From positions 62,001 through 126,000 of the forward strand of contig JANYGK010000009.1 of assembly GCA_025362395.1 (NCBI GenBank): DNA of 64,000 bases. The letters run 5' to 3'. Source of the DNA: Bacteroidota bacterium. GTDB lineage: Bacteria > Bacteroidota > Bacteroidia > B-17B0 > Aurantibacillaceae. The translations under genes and the position numbers were made by a program. Shown piece by piece: positions 1 through 9,323 of this stretch; position 1 is the stretch's first letter; each line of letters opens with the position of its first letter. The notes below the pieces were generated by a model. It saw nothing but the letters and a program-made list of their open reading frames with translations, ran no database searches and was not told the DNA's origin.

Positions 1-1
1 T

Positions 2-1144
2 TGGTTAATTGAAATGGACTTTAAAAACAAGTGTATAAGGGCTGCGAAATCGCCTTATATTTTATGTGCATTAGCATTATTTGCTTTAATATGCATTGAA
101 TTAATGTTTACGCATAACCATAAAGCAGGACTATTTTCTATTGAAAAAAAGCTGTCTCTTTTGTGCTTTCCTTTGATTATAGGCACTTCCAAGTTTTTTG
201 AAGAAAAAGATATAAAGCATCAGTGCTATCGTTTTTTCTATTTAGGAACATTAGCAGCTGCCGTTATATTAATAAGCATGGCTTGTTATAATTATATAAA
301 TACACACGATAAAGCTTATTTTTTTTACCATCCTTTGGTAACTCCTTTTAAACAGCATGCCGTTTATTTTAGTGTGTATATCTATATAAGTATGGTGTTT
401 CTTTACTACGATTACTATCTTTTAAATAAATTAAAAACGTACCACGTTGCCGGCATCCTGTTCTTATCGGTATTTTTAATATTACTTTCTTCAAAGCTTA
501 TTATTGTGTTGTTTTTAATTCATGCCGGTATTTTAATTTTAAAAAAGTTGGCGACACACGAAAAAAAATTATATACTTATTTAGGATTATCTGTAATTAT
601 AATTGCAGGTTCTCTTCTTTTTTTAACTAAAAATCCTGTGAGAGAACGGTTTAAGGACCTTGGCGCAGGTAATATAGAATTGTTAAGCCAATCAAAATTT
701 AATACAGCTGATTACTTTAATGCCTGGCAGCTGAGAATTTTGTTATGGAAATTTTCAGTTGAAATAGTATCAGAGCAACACAAATGGCTTACCGGTGTAA
801 CACCGGGGGATTCGCAAGACCTGCTAAACGCAAAAGTAAAACAATACGGTATGTACATTGGTGAAAAGCAAAGAGGCGACTATGGCTACCTGCACCATAA
901 CTGCCATAACCAGTATGTAGAAACGCTTTTCCAAACCGGTATTTTAGGATTGTTATTACTGATAAGTATTTTAGTAATATCATTTAAAAAAGTGTGGGAG
1001 CAAAAAGACAGGATCAGTTTTTTTATGATCTTTGCCTTTTCTTATTTTTTTCTAACAGAATCCCCTATAGAAAGGATGATGGGAATAGTACCTTTATTTA
1101 TATTGTTATCTCTTATAAATGTAAAAATGCAGCCAAAAGAGTAA
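2..1144 (+). CDS. O-antigen ligase/polymerase-like membrane protein, 5' end outside the window
   Basis: Polytopic inner-membrane protein with about ten hydrophobic segments. It is of the Wzy/WaaL type, which polymerises or ligates undecaprenyl-linked glycan on the periplasmic face. A soluble loop (about residues 210-300 from the ATG at 14) is followed by HNQYVETLF and a C-terminal pair of membrane helices, the usual family layout. The first ATG is at 14, but the frame is open to base 2. The helix or helices that normally precede a segment like SIEKKLSLLCFPL are short or missing, so the true start probably lies upstream. The flippase gene follows 97 nt later on the same strand, consistent with a polysaccharide locus. 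Ligase and polymerase cannot be told apart from sequence alone. Confidence 0.8.
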   Translation, partial: WLIEMDFKNKCIRAAKSPYILCALALFALICIELMFTHNHKAGLFSIEKKLSLLCFPLIIGTSKFFEEKDIKHQCYRFFYLGTLAAAVILISMACYNYINTHDKAYFFYHPLVTPFKQHAVYFSVYIYISMVFLYYDYYLLNKLKTYHVAGILFLSVFLILLSSKLIIVLFLIHAGILILKKLATHEKKLYTYLGLSVIIIAGSLLFLTKNPVRERFKDLGAGNIELLSQSKFNTADYFNAWQLRILLWKFSVEIVSEQHKWLTGVTPGDSQDLLNAKVKQYGMYIGEKQRGDYGYLHHNCHNQYVETLFQTGILGLLLLISILVISFKKVWEQKDRISFFMIFAFSYFFLTESPIERMMGIVPLFILLSLINVKMQPKE

Positions 1145-1241
1145 GCCATTGTTTTACTGAAGTTTTGTATTTGCATCTGCTCATTTATTGGTTAAAGGCC
1201 TTTAATTATTAGTATATTTGCTTTAAAGAAGCTAATATTAA

Positions 1242-2699
1242 ATGACCCTACCCTCAGTTAAACATAATTTTTTATTTAACTTAACCAATACTTCTTTAAA
1301 AATCTTATTTCCCTTAATTTTACTTCCTTATGTTTCCAGGGTATTGTTACCGGAAGGAATAGGTCGTGTAAATTACGCGGAAGCTATTATTAATTATTTT
1401 ATTTTATTTTCTTCTCTTGGTATTCCGTTATACGGGATCAGGGAGATCGCAAAACATCGCGAAGAACCCGCTAAGTTGTTTCAAAAATTAGCCGGAATAT
1501 TTTCTGTTAATTTTTGTTTGGTCATTTTTTCTTACGTTATCTTACTGATCTGCCTGTCTTTTTCATTCATTGAAAAAGAATTCACATTGGTATTAATAAA
1601 CAGCTCTCTCATCTTTTTTTCTTTAATTGAAGTAGAGTGGTTTTTCCAGGGGACAGAAAACTACAGGTATATTACTATCAGGAATATGATCATTAAAAGC
1701 ATTTCGCTTATTTTGGTTTTCACCTGTGTTAAGACAAAAGACGACACTATTTTATATGCTATGATCCTTGTATTTGGCATAGGCGGTAATGCCCTGTTCA
1801 ATTTTTTTTATATCATGAAAACACACGGCAAAGAAATACTTCCTTATTTTAAGCTCAGTTTTTTTAAGCAGGCATTTAAAGAACATATTAAAGCCATTGT
1901 TATCACATCAGCTATGGCTTTGGCCGCAAGCATTTATTTAAATCTTGATGTTATTATGCTCGGTTATTTTTCAACGAATGTAGAGGTGGGTTATTATACT
2001 GCCTGTATGAAAATAGTTCGCGTGCTTATTACGGTTGTATTGGCTTTGCTTACAGTATTATTACCGCGATCTTCTTATCTTGTAAGCAATAAACACATGG
2101 ATGAGTTTGTAGAGCTTATCCGGTTGAGCTTTAAATTTATTTGTTTTATAGGTTTTCCGTGTATCATCGGAATATTACTGCTTTCAAAATCCATTATTTT
2201 TATTTTTTTCGGACAAGCTTTTTACCCTGCATACAGTGTTATGAATTTATTATGCATCTTATTGTTTTTTGTAAGCATGAATAATTTATTGGGCATGCAA
2301 ATACTGTATCCCTTAAACCGTGAAAGAAAATTTTTGTATTCTATATTAGCGGGCGCCTTAGTTAATGTGGTTTCTAATTTATTTTTGATTTATAAATTCA
2401 AGGCAGTAGGAGCTTCTATAGGCTCTATCCTGGCAGAAGCAGTTATATTTTTCCTGTTATTTCTGTCAGCAAAAGATTATTTTAAGTTAAGTTTCTTTAA
2501 AAAAGGAATTAATTATTTAATTGCCTCGGGTGTTATGGCCCTCGTCATTTTTGGCTTGAACCAACTTTTAAATATCAATATTTATATAGATCTATTTATT
2601 AAAGTAAGTGCAGCTGGTATTACTTATTTATTGGTATTACTGTTGTTAAAAGAAACGGAGTTTTTAAAAGCAGGAATAAAATTAGTACTTAAGAAATAA
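1242..2699 (+). CDS. Wzx-type polysaccharide flippase (MOP superfamily)
   Basis: A 485-residue polytopic protein with 12-14 predicted membrane helices, matching the usual length of O-antigen/capsule repeat-unit flippases (polysaccharide biosynthesis protein, MOP fold). The N-terminus carries the family pattern: an NF-x-N-like start, PYVSRVLLPEGIG around residues 28-40, then a GIPLYGIREIAKHR segment. It would move undecaprenyl-diphosphate-linked sugar units across the inner membrane. It lies between a ligase/polymerase-like gene and an unrecognised gene whose ATG directly abuts its TAA stop (2697-2699 then 2700), so the last two are almost certainly cotranscribed. Confidence 0.88.
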   Translation: MTLPSVKHNFLFNLTNTSLKILFPLILLPYVSRVLLPEGIGRVNYAEAIINYFILFSSLGIPLYGIREIAKHREEPAKLFQKLAGIFSVNFCLVIFSYVILLICLSFSFIEKEFTLVLINSSLIFFSLIEVEWFFQGTENYRYITIRNMIIKSISLILVFTCVKTKDDTILYAMILVFGIGGNALFNFFYIMKTHGKEILPYFKLSFFKQAFKEHIKAIVITSAMALAASIYLNLDVIMLGYFSTNVEVGYYTACMKIVRVLITVVLALLTVLLPRSSYLVSNKHMDEFVELIRLSFKFICFIGFPCIIGILLLSKSIIFIFFGQAFYPAYSVMNLLCILLFFVSMNNLLGMQILYPLNRERKFLYSILAGALVNVVSNLFLIYKFKAVGASIGSILAEAVIFFLLFLSAKDYFKLSFFKKGINYLIASGVMALVIFGLNQLLNINIYIDLFIKVSAAGITYLLVLLLLKETEFLKAGIKLVLKK

Positions 2700-3431
2700 A
2701 TGATTCAAAAATCTCATAGTATTTTATTGCTTACGGCAAGTATAGATCCCGGTATCTCAAATACCCCTATGACATTTATCAATAGCCCAACCGAAAGATT
2801 ACAACAGTATAGAGATAATATTGAACGCCTCCTTACGAATTCAAACTTTGATGTTATTATTTTTTGCGAAAACACGGAGTACTATTACGATTATTCAGCG
2901 CTTAAAAATTTAGCCGATAAACATCATAAAACTCTTGAAACACTTATATTTAAAGGAAATATTAAAAAAATTGAAAATTGCGGTAAAGGATACGGTGAAG
3001 GAGAAATTATAAAATATGCTATTGAAAACAGTAATTATTTAAGGCCTGATTCGGTTTTTTATAAATTAACCGGGCGTCTATACGTTGATAATATAAATGA
3101 GCTTCTTTTAAAAGATGTAGAAAAAGAAAACTGCTTCATTAAATTCAAATATAATAGGCCGATGACAGATACGCGCTTTTTTAAATCGTCTGTATCTTTC
3201 TTTAAAGAAAATTTGATTTTAGCTTATGAAAATGTGGATGACAGGAATGGACGTTTTTTAGAAATGGTATATTTTGATAAACTAAAACATAATCCCAAGA
3301 TCTATACATTTTCAAACTATCCCAAAATACAAGGGCTGTCCGGTTCAACAGGGATGAAATACGATTTAAGCTTTTTTAAATATACGGCCTATCAAACTTG
3401 TTTAAAATTGGGGCTTTTAAGAGTAAAATAA
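2700..3431 (+). CDS. Unrecognised cytoplasmic protein of the polysaccharide locus, possible glycosyltransferase
   Basis: A 243-residue soluble protein without signal peptide or membrane segment. I do not recognise the family with certainty. An alpha/beta N-terminus (strand SILLLTAS, then a strand DVIIFCEN near residue 50) and a KLTGRLYVDN motif near residue 120 resemble nucleotide-sugar-dependent transferases in which a K-x-[TS]-GR-[YL] segment follows the sugar-nucleotide fold. No DxD motif is obvious. The ATG sits directly on the flippase stop codon, which implies translational coupling and a role in the same glycan pathway. The 3' end converges on a GT2 gene with only 5 nt between the two stops. 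Confidence 0.6.
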   Translation: MIQKSHSILLLTASIDPGISNTPMTFINSPTERLQQYRDNIERLLTNSNFDVIIFCENTEYYYDYSALKNLADKHHKTLETLIFKGNIKKIENCGKGYGEGEIIKYAIENSNYLRPDSVFYKLTGRLYVDNINELLLKDVEKENCFIKFKYNRPMTDTRFFKSSVSFFKENLILAYENVDDRNGRFLEMVYFDKLKHNPKIYTFSNYPKIQGLSGSTGMKYDLSFFKYTAYQTCLKLGLLRVK

Positions 3432-3436
3432 TAAAG

Positions 3437-4183
3437 CTATTTTAAAAATAACTTTCGCTTTGTTTTAGAAACTATAATAGCAATACTTTGCTTTATAAGG
3501 TATAATTGATTTAAAAGTGCATGTCCGAAATAAACGGTTTTTATATCTCTTACTTCTTTAATGCCCATCATCCATTTCCTGTCACTGAGCCCGTCGAGCC
3601 TCATATTACTTAAAACAACCGGAAGGTATTTAAAATGATAGCCTTTCTTTAAAAAACGGATCATCAGGTCGTAATCCATAGCGCATTTATACTCTAAACT
3701 AAAGTAGCCTGCTTCCTCATAACAATTTCTTTTCACAAAAACAGTCGGGTGGTTAACGGTCATTTCATATTTTAATTTATCATGATCCCCTTCTCTTATA
3801 AAAACAAGATCCTCCTTGTCATGATACCTTAATTGCCCGTATATAATATCTATAGCGGGGTTTTCCATTTCCTGCATCACTTTAAAAAAAACACCGGGCT
3901 CATACCAATCATCCGCATTTATAAGACCTATAACATTGCCTGTAGCCAATTTAAGTCCTTTATTAAAGGCATCGGAAATGCCTTTATCTTTTTCACTCAC
4001 TACTTTTATATACTCCACGTTTTTGTATTCATCTATAATATGCAGTGTATTATCAGTAGAGCCTCCGTCAATAATAATATATTCTATGTAAGGGTAATTT
4101 TGCCGGATTACACTTTCGATGGTTGTTTTAATATGTTTTTCACCGTTATAAACAACCGTGATGATACTTAATTTAGAAGCCAT
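3437..4183 (-). CDS. Family 2 glycosyltransferase (WcaA-like)
   Basis: A 248-residue GT-A fold transferase. The N-terminus SIITVVYNGEKHIKTTIESV is the classical nucleotide-binding first strand and helix of GT2. It is followed by IIIDGGSTDNT (residues about 36-46) and the metal-binding NADDWYEPG (about residue 90), with the acceptor-side motif DYDLMIRF near 167. It probably adds one sugar to a lipid-linked O-antigen or capsule unit at the cytoplasmic membrane face. It lies on the opposite strand to the three preceding glycan genes and ends 5 nt from the last one. Donor and acceptor cannot be inferred. Confidence 0.88.
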   Translation of the reverse strand: MASKLSIITVVYNGEKHIKTTIESVIRQNYPYIEYIIIDGGSTDNTLHIIDEYKNVEYIKVVSEKDKGISDAFNKGLKLATGNVIGLINADDWYEPGVFFKVMQEMENPAIDIIYGQLRYHDKEDLVFIREGDHDKLKYEMTVNHPTVFVKRNCYEEAGYFSLEYKCAMDYDLMIRFLKKGYHFKYLPVVLSNMRLDGLSDRKWMMGIKEVRDIKTVYFGHALLNQLYLIKQSIAIIVSKTKRKLFLK

Positions 4184-4324
4184 AATTTTAACGACTCAAA
4201 GATGGCATTTTTCTTTGGCTCATTTAATATAAATTTTATATTCAAACTAATTTGTTTTTATGATACACATATCACTATCACCTGCATTAAAAGATGATAA
4301 CAACACATTCAGAAATAAAAAAAC

Positions 4325-5311
4325 TTAATACACCTCGGCGTATTTTTCAGGAATAGATAAAAGCAGCTCGCGGATCTCGTCAATGCTATCTGTAGTGACA
4401 AGCTTCATACGCGTATCTTTAAAATGATCAATGCCTTTAAAATAATTAGTGTAGTGCGGGCGCATTTCCAAAACCCCTAATTTAGGCCCCTTCCATTGTA
4501 TGGATTTATCAAAATGAGCTAAAGCAACTTCTACCCTGTTTTCTAAAGTAGGCTTTGCTAAATGTGTTCCCGTGGCCATAAAATGTTTTATCTCATTAAA
4601 AATCCAGGGATAACCAATACTTGCACGGCCAATCATAATACCGTCGAGCCCGTATTTATTTTTATACTCTAATGCTTTTTCCGGGGTTGTAATATCACCG
4701 TTCCCGAAAATAGGAATATGCATGCGCGGATTATTTTTAACGGCCGCAATCGGTTCCCAGTTTGCAGAGCCTTTATACATTTGAGCGCGCGTTCTGCCAT
4801 GTACGGTTAACGCTTTAATACCTACATCCTGTAAGCGTTCTGCCACTTCCATAATGTTGATCATACTCTCGTCCCAACCCAAACGCGTTTTAACGGTTAC
4901 AGGCAAAGACGTTGATTTTACAACTGCCTTCGTTAAGCGAATCATTAAATCAATATCTTTTAAAACCCCCGCCCCTGCTCCTTTACATACTACTTTTTTT
5001 ACGGGGCATCCAAAATTAATATCCAATATATCGGGTTGAGTAGCATCTACAATTTTCGCGGAAAGTGCCATGGCATCTTCATCACCTCCAAATATCTGGA
5101 TGCCGATAGGTTTTTCGTAATCAAAAATATCGAGCTTTTGCCTGCTTTTTATGGCATCGCGGATCAACCCTTCACTGCTTATAAATTCAGTGTACATTAA
5201 ATCAGCACCGTATTTCTTACAAACGTACCTAAACGGCGGGTCGCTTACATCCTCCATAGGAGCAAGCAACAAAGGAAAATCTCCTAATTCTATGTCAGCA
5301 ATTTTTACGAT
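4325..5311 (-). CDS. dusB: tRNA-dihydrouridine synthase (DusB type)
   Basis: FMN-dependent enzyme reducing uridine to dihydrouridine in tRNA. Motifs in order: LLAPMEDVSDPPFR (FMN-binding first strand), NFGCPVKKV followed by a catalytic-loop Cys (VVCKGAGAG), HGRTRAQMYKG, GNGDITTPEKA and DGIMIGRASIGYPW. The first usable bacterial start codon in frame is TTG at 5272, but the conserved family N-terminus (VKI..IEL.DFPLLLAPMED) is encoded for 13 further codons upstream, back to an ATC at 5309-5311 where relatives have ATG. I therefore extend the gene to that codon. A TAnnTTTG element (5316-5323) would start transcription almost at this codon. Non-canonical initiation, leaderless expression or a sequence error are all possible. 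Function is certain, the exact start is not. Confidence 0.9.
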   Translation of the reverse strand: MVKIADIELGDFPLLLAPMEDVSDPPFRYVCKKYGADLMYTEFISSEGLIRDAIKSRQKLDIFDYEKPIGIQIFGGDEDAMALSAKIVDATQPDILDINFGCPVKKVVCKGAGAGVLKDIDLMIRLTKAVVKSTSLPVTVKTRLGWDESMINIMEVAERLQDVGIKALTVHGRTRAQMYKGSANWEPIAAVKNNPRMHIPIFGNGDITTPEKALEYKNKYGLDGIMIGRASIGYPWIFNEIKHFMATGTHLAKPTLENRVEVALAHFDKSIQWKGPKLGVLEMRPHYTNYFKGIDHFKDTRMKLVTTDSIDEIRELLLSIPEKYAEVY

Positions 5312-5315
5312 AGCG

Positions 5316-5323
5316 CAAAGGTA
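5316..5323 (-). promoter_or_regulatory. Bacteroidota -7 promoter element upstream of dusB
   Basis: On the minus strand this reads TACCTTTG, a perfect TAnnTTTG. The first encoded residue of the conserved DusB N-terminus begins 5 nt downstream, so the transcript would be essentially leaderless. I see no convincing -33 TTG. The element lies in the short gap between the serine hydrolase stop and dusB. Confidence 0.45.
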
Positions 5324-5345
5324 CTAATCTTTTTTTAAATTGGCA

Positions 5346-6512
5346 TTACTCTTCTTCAGGCTCCCGGCTACTGTCCGTTGAAACAGGTCCGTCAATAGCG
5401 CCGTAAATGCGCCAGGTATTGTACACGCTTCGGTTAAGTCTGTTGCTTAACACTATAATAGTTAAACTGTCTTTTAAGCGTCGGTGAAACGATGTTCTGT
5501 AGCCATGCCACCAACCGTTATGAAATACCTCTTTATCGGCAGTGCTCATGTCTTTCATACGCCAACCCAAACCATAATTGCTTAATTTTTTTTCGGGGCT
5601 GTTAGGTGTATAAGCCAATGCCTGCGTTTCTTTAGTTAAAATCCGGTTTTGATATAATGCATTGCTTAATAAAAACAGGTCGTAAGTAGTTGTATAAATA
5701 CCTTTATCTCCCAACACACCGTCGTATCGGTCTTTAGCAACTGCCTTATAAGACATGGTGTAACCGTGCGTAAAATTTTTCCCGGAAAAATCAACGGTGG
5801 CAGATGTGTACGAATGCTTCATGCCTATGGGTTCAAACAACTCATCCTTAAGGAAATCGGAATATGTTTTACCGGATACTTTTTCAATGATAAGCGACAA
5901 TAAAACAAAGTTTGTATTACAGTAATTGAACCTGGCATTTGGCTTTAAATAGGTTGCGGGCTCATGCCTGATCATGACATCCAACACATCCTTTGCAGAT
6001 AATACAGCCTCTTTATCGGGCACAAACTCTCCACAAAAATAAATATAGTTGGGTAAGCCCGATCTGTGACTGAGCAGCTGCTTTACAGTAACGCCATTGT
6101 AAGGAAAACCTGTAAGAATTTCACTTACTTTTGTATCAAGATTCAATTTTCCCTGTTCCATTAAAATTAAAATACACACACCGGTAATTACTTTTGAAAC
6201 AGAAGCTAATTGAAATAAACAAGTATCCGTTAGCATTGTATTTGTTTCTTTAACAGCGTAGCCAAACGATCTTTGATAAATAATATCTTTTCCTTTAGCC
6301 ACCAACACATTCCCGTTAAAGGCATTGGCAGCATATAACTTCCCGAAAAGTGTATCAATTCTGTAAGCTTCTTCTTTATACAAAACAGCATTTCTTAATG
6401 TTGAAATAACCGGACGTTTTGAAGCAGAAGAAACCGAATTATTAAAAGGTTCGGATTGGTTACAGTTAACAATTAAAAAAGAAAAAAGAATAAGTGTAAT
6501 TAAGTATTTCAT
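5346..6512 (-). CDS. Class C beta-lactamase-family serine hydrolase, lipoprotein
   Basis: A 388-residue penicillin-binding/AmpC-fold hydrolase. The N-terminus has a short hydrophobic stretch ending in a lipobox-like FLIVNC (Cys17), so it is probably a periplasm-facing lipoprotein. Catalytic motifs are present: SVSK at 104-107 (nucleophile and base), YCN at 197-199 and HNG at 331-333, the last replacing the KTG of true beta-lactamases as in many D-amino-acid peptidases and esterases. It ends 34 nt before the dusB coding region and follows mtgA by 26 nt on the same strand. A peptidoglycan-linked role fits that neighbour, but the substrate is unknown. Confidence 0.85.
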   Translation of the reverse strand: MKYLITLILFSFLIVNCNQSEPFNNSVSSASKRPVISTLRNAVLYKEEAYRIDTLFGKLYAANAFNGNVLVAKGKDIIYQRSFGYAVKETNTMLTDTCLFQLASVSKVITGVCILILMEQGKLNLDTKVSEILTGFPYNGVTVKQLLSHRSGLPNYIYFCGEFVPDKEAVLSAKDVLDVMIRHEPATYLKPNARFNYCNTNFVLLSLIIEKVSGKTYSDFLKDELFEPIGMKHSYTSATVDFSGKNFTHGYTMSYKAVAKDRYDGVLGDKGIYTTTYDLFLLSNALYQNRILTKETQALAYTPNSPEKKLSNYGLGWRMKDMSTADKEVFHNGWWHGYRTSFHRRLKDSLTIIVLSNRLNRSVYNTWRIYGAIDGPVSTDSSREPEEE

Positions 6513-6538
6513 GTGCGTTTATAGTGCCGGAAAATGAT

Positions 6539-7273
6539 TTATTTTTTTGCTTTAGAGGGTTCATCGTCATCCTTATATGTATTGTAATCGAGTTTATTTC
6601 CCCAAAAATTCATCTGTTGTTTTATCCATATTTTCCTACCGACTATATATTCGCTTGGCAGATTTGCCTTGTATTGCAAGGGGTTTGGTAAAATTGCAGC
6701 TATTGCCGCGGCCTCATCTTTTGTTATTTTTTTAGCGGATTTATGAAACCAGAACTGACAAGCTGCTTCCGCACCGTAAACACCCCTACCCATTTCAATG
6801 CTGTTTAAGTATACTTCCATAATACGTTCCTTACTCCAAAATACTTCTATCAATAATGTAAACCATGCTTCTAACGCTTTTCTTAAATAACTTCTTCCTT
6901 GCCATAAAAACACATTTTTAGCGGTTTGTTGTGTTATAGTGCTTGCGCCTCTGATGCGTTTCCCCGCCTCATTTTCCTTCATCGCTTTTTTTATAGCGAT
7001 CATATCAAATCCAAAATGCTTTAAATAATTTTGATCTTCGCTGCAAACCACTGCCAATTGAAGCTTTGGAGATATCTCTTCTAAAGTCACCCAATTGTGC
7101 TTCATAACGATACCTTTATCGTTGCCAATTTGCTCAACATCTCTTATAAGCATGAGTGGTGTAATTGGTATAGGAACCCACCTGAATATAATAACGGATA
7201 CAGTAGATAAAACAAAAAACACTACAATTGTTTTCCATAAAATAGTCCAGATTCTTCCTAATATTTTTCTCAT
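6539..7273 (-). CDS. mtgA: Monofunctional biosynthetic peptidoglycan transglycosylase
   Basis: A GT51 glycosyltransferase that polymerises lipid II into glycan strands. The 244 residues match the length of stand-alone MtgA. One N-terminal membrane anchor (about residues 12-32) is followed by the GT51 motifs: SEDQNYLKHFGFD with catalytic Glu79, RGASTITQQTAKN, the second acidic site in KERIMEVYLNSIEMG and AAAIAAILPNP. No transpeptidase domain follows. It is probably transcribed with the downstream serine hydrolase (26-nt gap). The divergent thioredoxin gene starts 77 nt away. Confidence 0.95.
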   Translation of the reverse strand: MRKILGRIWTILWKTIVVFFVLSTVSVIIFRWVPIPITPLMLIRDVEQIGNDKGIVMKHNWVTLEEISPKLQLAVVCSEDQNYLKHFGFDMIAIKKAMKENEAGKRIRGASTITQQTAKNVFLWQGRSYLRKALEAWFTLLIEVFWSKERIMEVYLNSIEMGRGVYGAEAACQFWFHKSAKKITKDEAAAIAAILPNPLQYKANLPSEYIVGRKIWIKQQMNFWGNKLDYNTYKDDDEPSKAKK

Positions 7274-7350
7274 AAATTGTAAAATTATTCTATAATTTAC
7301 AGTAAGTTTACATTTTGGTAGTTTTTTAACAACAATTCTTTTTTAATAAC

Positions 7351-7845
7351 GTGAAGGCGAAATACATCTATCTTTCTTTAACAATAATAGCGGCACTTGC
7401 AGCGGGGTTGTACTTTTATAATAAATATAATGTTGCGCCAAAAATCGATATGTCTAAAATTGAGGTGGTTGACAGCGATACTGTACTTTTTGATATACGG
7501 GCATTAAAAGGGAAAAAAGTAATTGTGAGCTTTTACGCAAGTTGGTGCCCCAATTGTATCACCGAGCTGAAAGAAATAAATTCTATAAAATCCGAAAAGT
7601 TGTCTGATGTTACCGTATTAGCTATAACAGATGAAAGTATAGAGAAGATGGTTAACTTTAAAAATAACACACACTACCCTTTTACGTTTGTAACGCTTAC
7701 CAATAATTTTAACACTTTCGGCATTTTTTCTATTCCTACTACCTATTTGTTAAATACAAAGGGGGAAGTGGTTTATGATAATGTTGGATACATTGACTGG
7801 AAAGATGAATCGACCTTGGAGCATTTAAAAAGTTTAATGCAATAA
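7351..7845 (+). CDS. TlpA/ResA-like membrane-anchored thioredoxin
   Basis: A 164-residue thiol-disulfide oxidoreductase-like protein. It has an N-terminal hydrophobic anchor (residues about 5-24), then a redoxin/thioredoxin fold with the active site WCPNC (Cys66, Cys69) and a cis-Pro region in FGIFSIPTTYLL. It would reduce or isomerise periplasmic disulfides, for example in cytochrome maturation, although no such partner lies nearby. The start is GTG at 7351, chosen because it directly precedes the lysine-containing n-region and no in-frame ATG gives the anchor. Confidence 0.85.
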   Translation: MKAKYIYLSLTIIAALAAGLYFYNKYNVAPKIDMSKIEVVDSDTVLFDIRALKGKKVIVSFYASWCPNCITELKEINSIKSEKLSDVTVLAITDESIEKMVNFKNNTHYPFTFVTLTNNFNTFGIFSIPTTYLLNTKGEVVYDNVGYIDWKDESTLEHLKSLMQ

Positions 7846-7912
7846 ATATTAATAATTAGCGTGTATACGTTATTTTTTAAATATATTTAAATCCTGTTTA
7901 CATACTTATTTT

Positions 7913-9319
7913 ATGACAAAAATTAAATTCGGAACCGACGGTTGGAGAGCAATTATAGCAAAAGATTTTACAGTTGAAAATGTAGCGAGAGTTACAGAAG
8001 CCACAGCTGTGTGGATAAAACAAAATTTTAAAGAACCGAGCGCGGTAGTAGGCCACGATTGCAGGTTTGCAGGCGAGTTATTTGCCGAAACTACCGCTAA
8101 AGTATTTATTGCAAACGGGGTAAAAGTGTTTTTAGCAAAAGATTACGTTTCCACACCCATGATCTCTTTAGGAGCACTAAGATTAAGTGCATCTTTAGGA
8201 ATTATTATTACGGCAAGTCATAATCCGCCGTCTTACAATGGTTACAAGTTAAAGGGCCATTACGGCGGTCCGTTAATTCCTGAAAAGATTCAGGAAATTG
8301 AAGATATCATTCCTGAAAAAGCAAATCAGAATTATGATGCCGTTGATTTAAAAGACGCGGAAGCTAAAGGTTTATTGGAATATACAAACCTGGAAGACAT
8401 GTATGTAGAACATGTTGAGAAATCGTTTGATATTAAATCTATTAAATCGTCCGGCTTAAAGTTAGCCTACGACAGTATGTTTGGTGCGGGTAAGCGTGTG
8501 ATGAAACGTTTGTTTCCTGAAATTATTCATTTACATGATGATGATAACCCGGGTTTTCACGGACAAGCACCGGAACCGATCCATAAAAATTTATTGGAGT
8601 TCAGCGAGCTTATTAAAAAAGACGGACACATTAATTGCGGATTATGTACCGACGGCGATGCAGACAGAATAGGCCTTTACGACAGTAAAGGTAATTTTGT
8701 GGATTCGCATCATATTATTTTATTATTGATAAAATATTTAGTGGAAGAGAAAAAATACGGAGGTAAAATTGTGGCAGCGTTTTCTGTAACACCGCGTATT
8801 CATAAATTGGCTAAGCATTATAATTTACCGATCGTTATTACACAAATAGGCTTTAAACACATTGCAGGCTACATGATAAATGAAGATGTAATTATGGGCG
8901 GTGAGGAAAGTGGAGGAATTGCTATTAAAGGCCACATCCCTGAGCGCGACGGTATTTGGATGGGATTAACCATTTGGGAATACATGGCAAAATCAGGTAA
9001 AACATTAGAGCAATTAATTGAAGACCTTTATAAATTAACGGGCGCTTTTGTCTATCAACGTCATGATCTTCACTTAACAGAAGATGTAAAACAAAAAATT
9101 ATTAAAAACTGTGAGAATGATTTATATAAATCGTTCGGTACTTATAAAGTAGAACGTTTAGAAACGATTGACGGTTGGAAATACCATTTTGAGAACGACC
9201 AATGGCTAATGGTAAGGGCAAGCGGAACTGAGCCTGTACTGAGGCTTTATGGAGAAAGCGACACTTTAGAAAATACGCTTAAGCTTTTAAAAGCAGCACA
9301 GGATACTTTATTAGGGTAA
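7913..9319 (+). CDS. Phosphoglucomutase/phosphomannomutase family enzyme
   Basis: A 468-residue alpha-D-phosphohexomutase with all four family signatures: FGTDGWR at residues 6-12, the phosphoserine loop ITASHNPPSYNGYK (Ser102), the Mg2+ site TDGDADRIG (Asp247, Asp249, Asp251), the sugar-binding loop GGEESGG and the C-terminal phosphate-binding RASGTEPVLR. It interconverts hexose 1- and 6-phosphates and supplies sugar nucleotides for glycans such as those of the locus at 1-4183. Preference for glucose or mannose cannot be decided. A small exported protein follows after 4 nt. Confidence 0.93.
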   Translation: MTKIKFGTDGWRAIIAKDFTVENVARVTEATAVWIKQNFKEPSAVVGHDCRFAGELFAETTAKVFIANGVKVFLAKDYVSTPMISLGALRLSASLGIIITASHNPPSYNGYKLKGHYGGPLIPEKIQEIEDIIPEKANQNYDAVDLKDAEAKGLLEYTNLEDMYVEHVEKSFDIKSIKSSGLKLAYDSMFGAGKRVMKRLFPEIIHLHDDDNPGFHGQAPEPIHKNLLEFSELIKKDGHINCGLCTDGDADRIGLYDSKGNFVDSHHIILLLIKYLVEEKKYGGKIVAAFSVTPRIHKLAKHYNLPIVITQIGFKHIAGYMINEDVIMGGEESGGIAIKGHIPERDGIWMGLTIWEYMAKSGKTLEQLIEDLYKLTGAFVYQRHDLHLTEDVKQKIIKNCENDLYKSFGTYKVERLETIDGWKYHFENDQWLMVRASGTEPVLRLYGESDTLENTLKLLKAAQDTLLG

Positions 9320-9323
9320 TATT

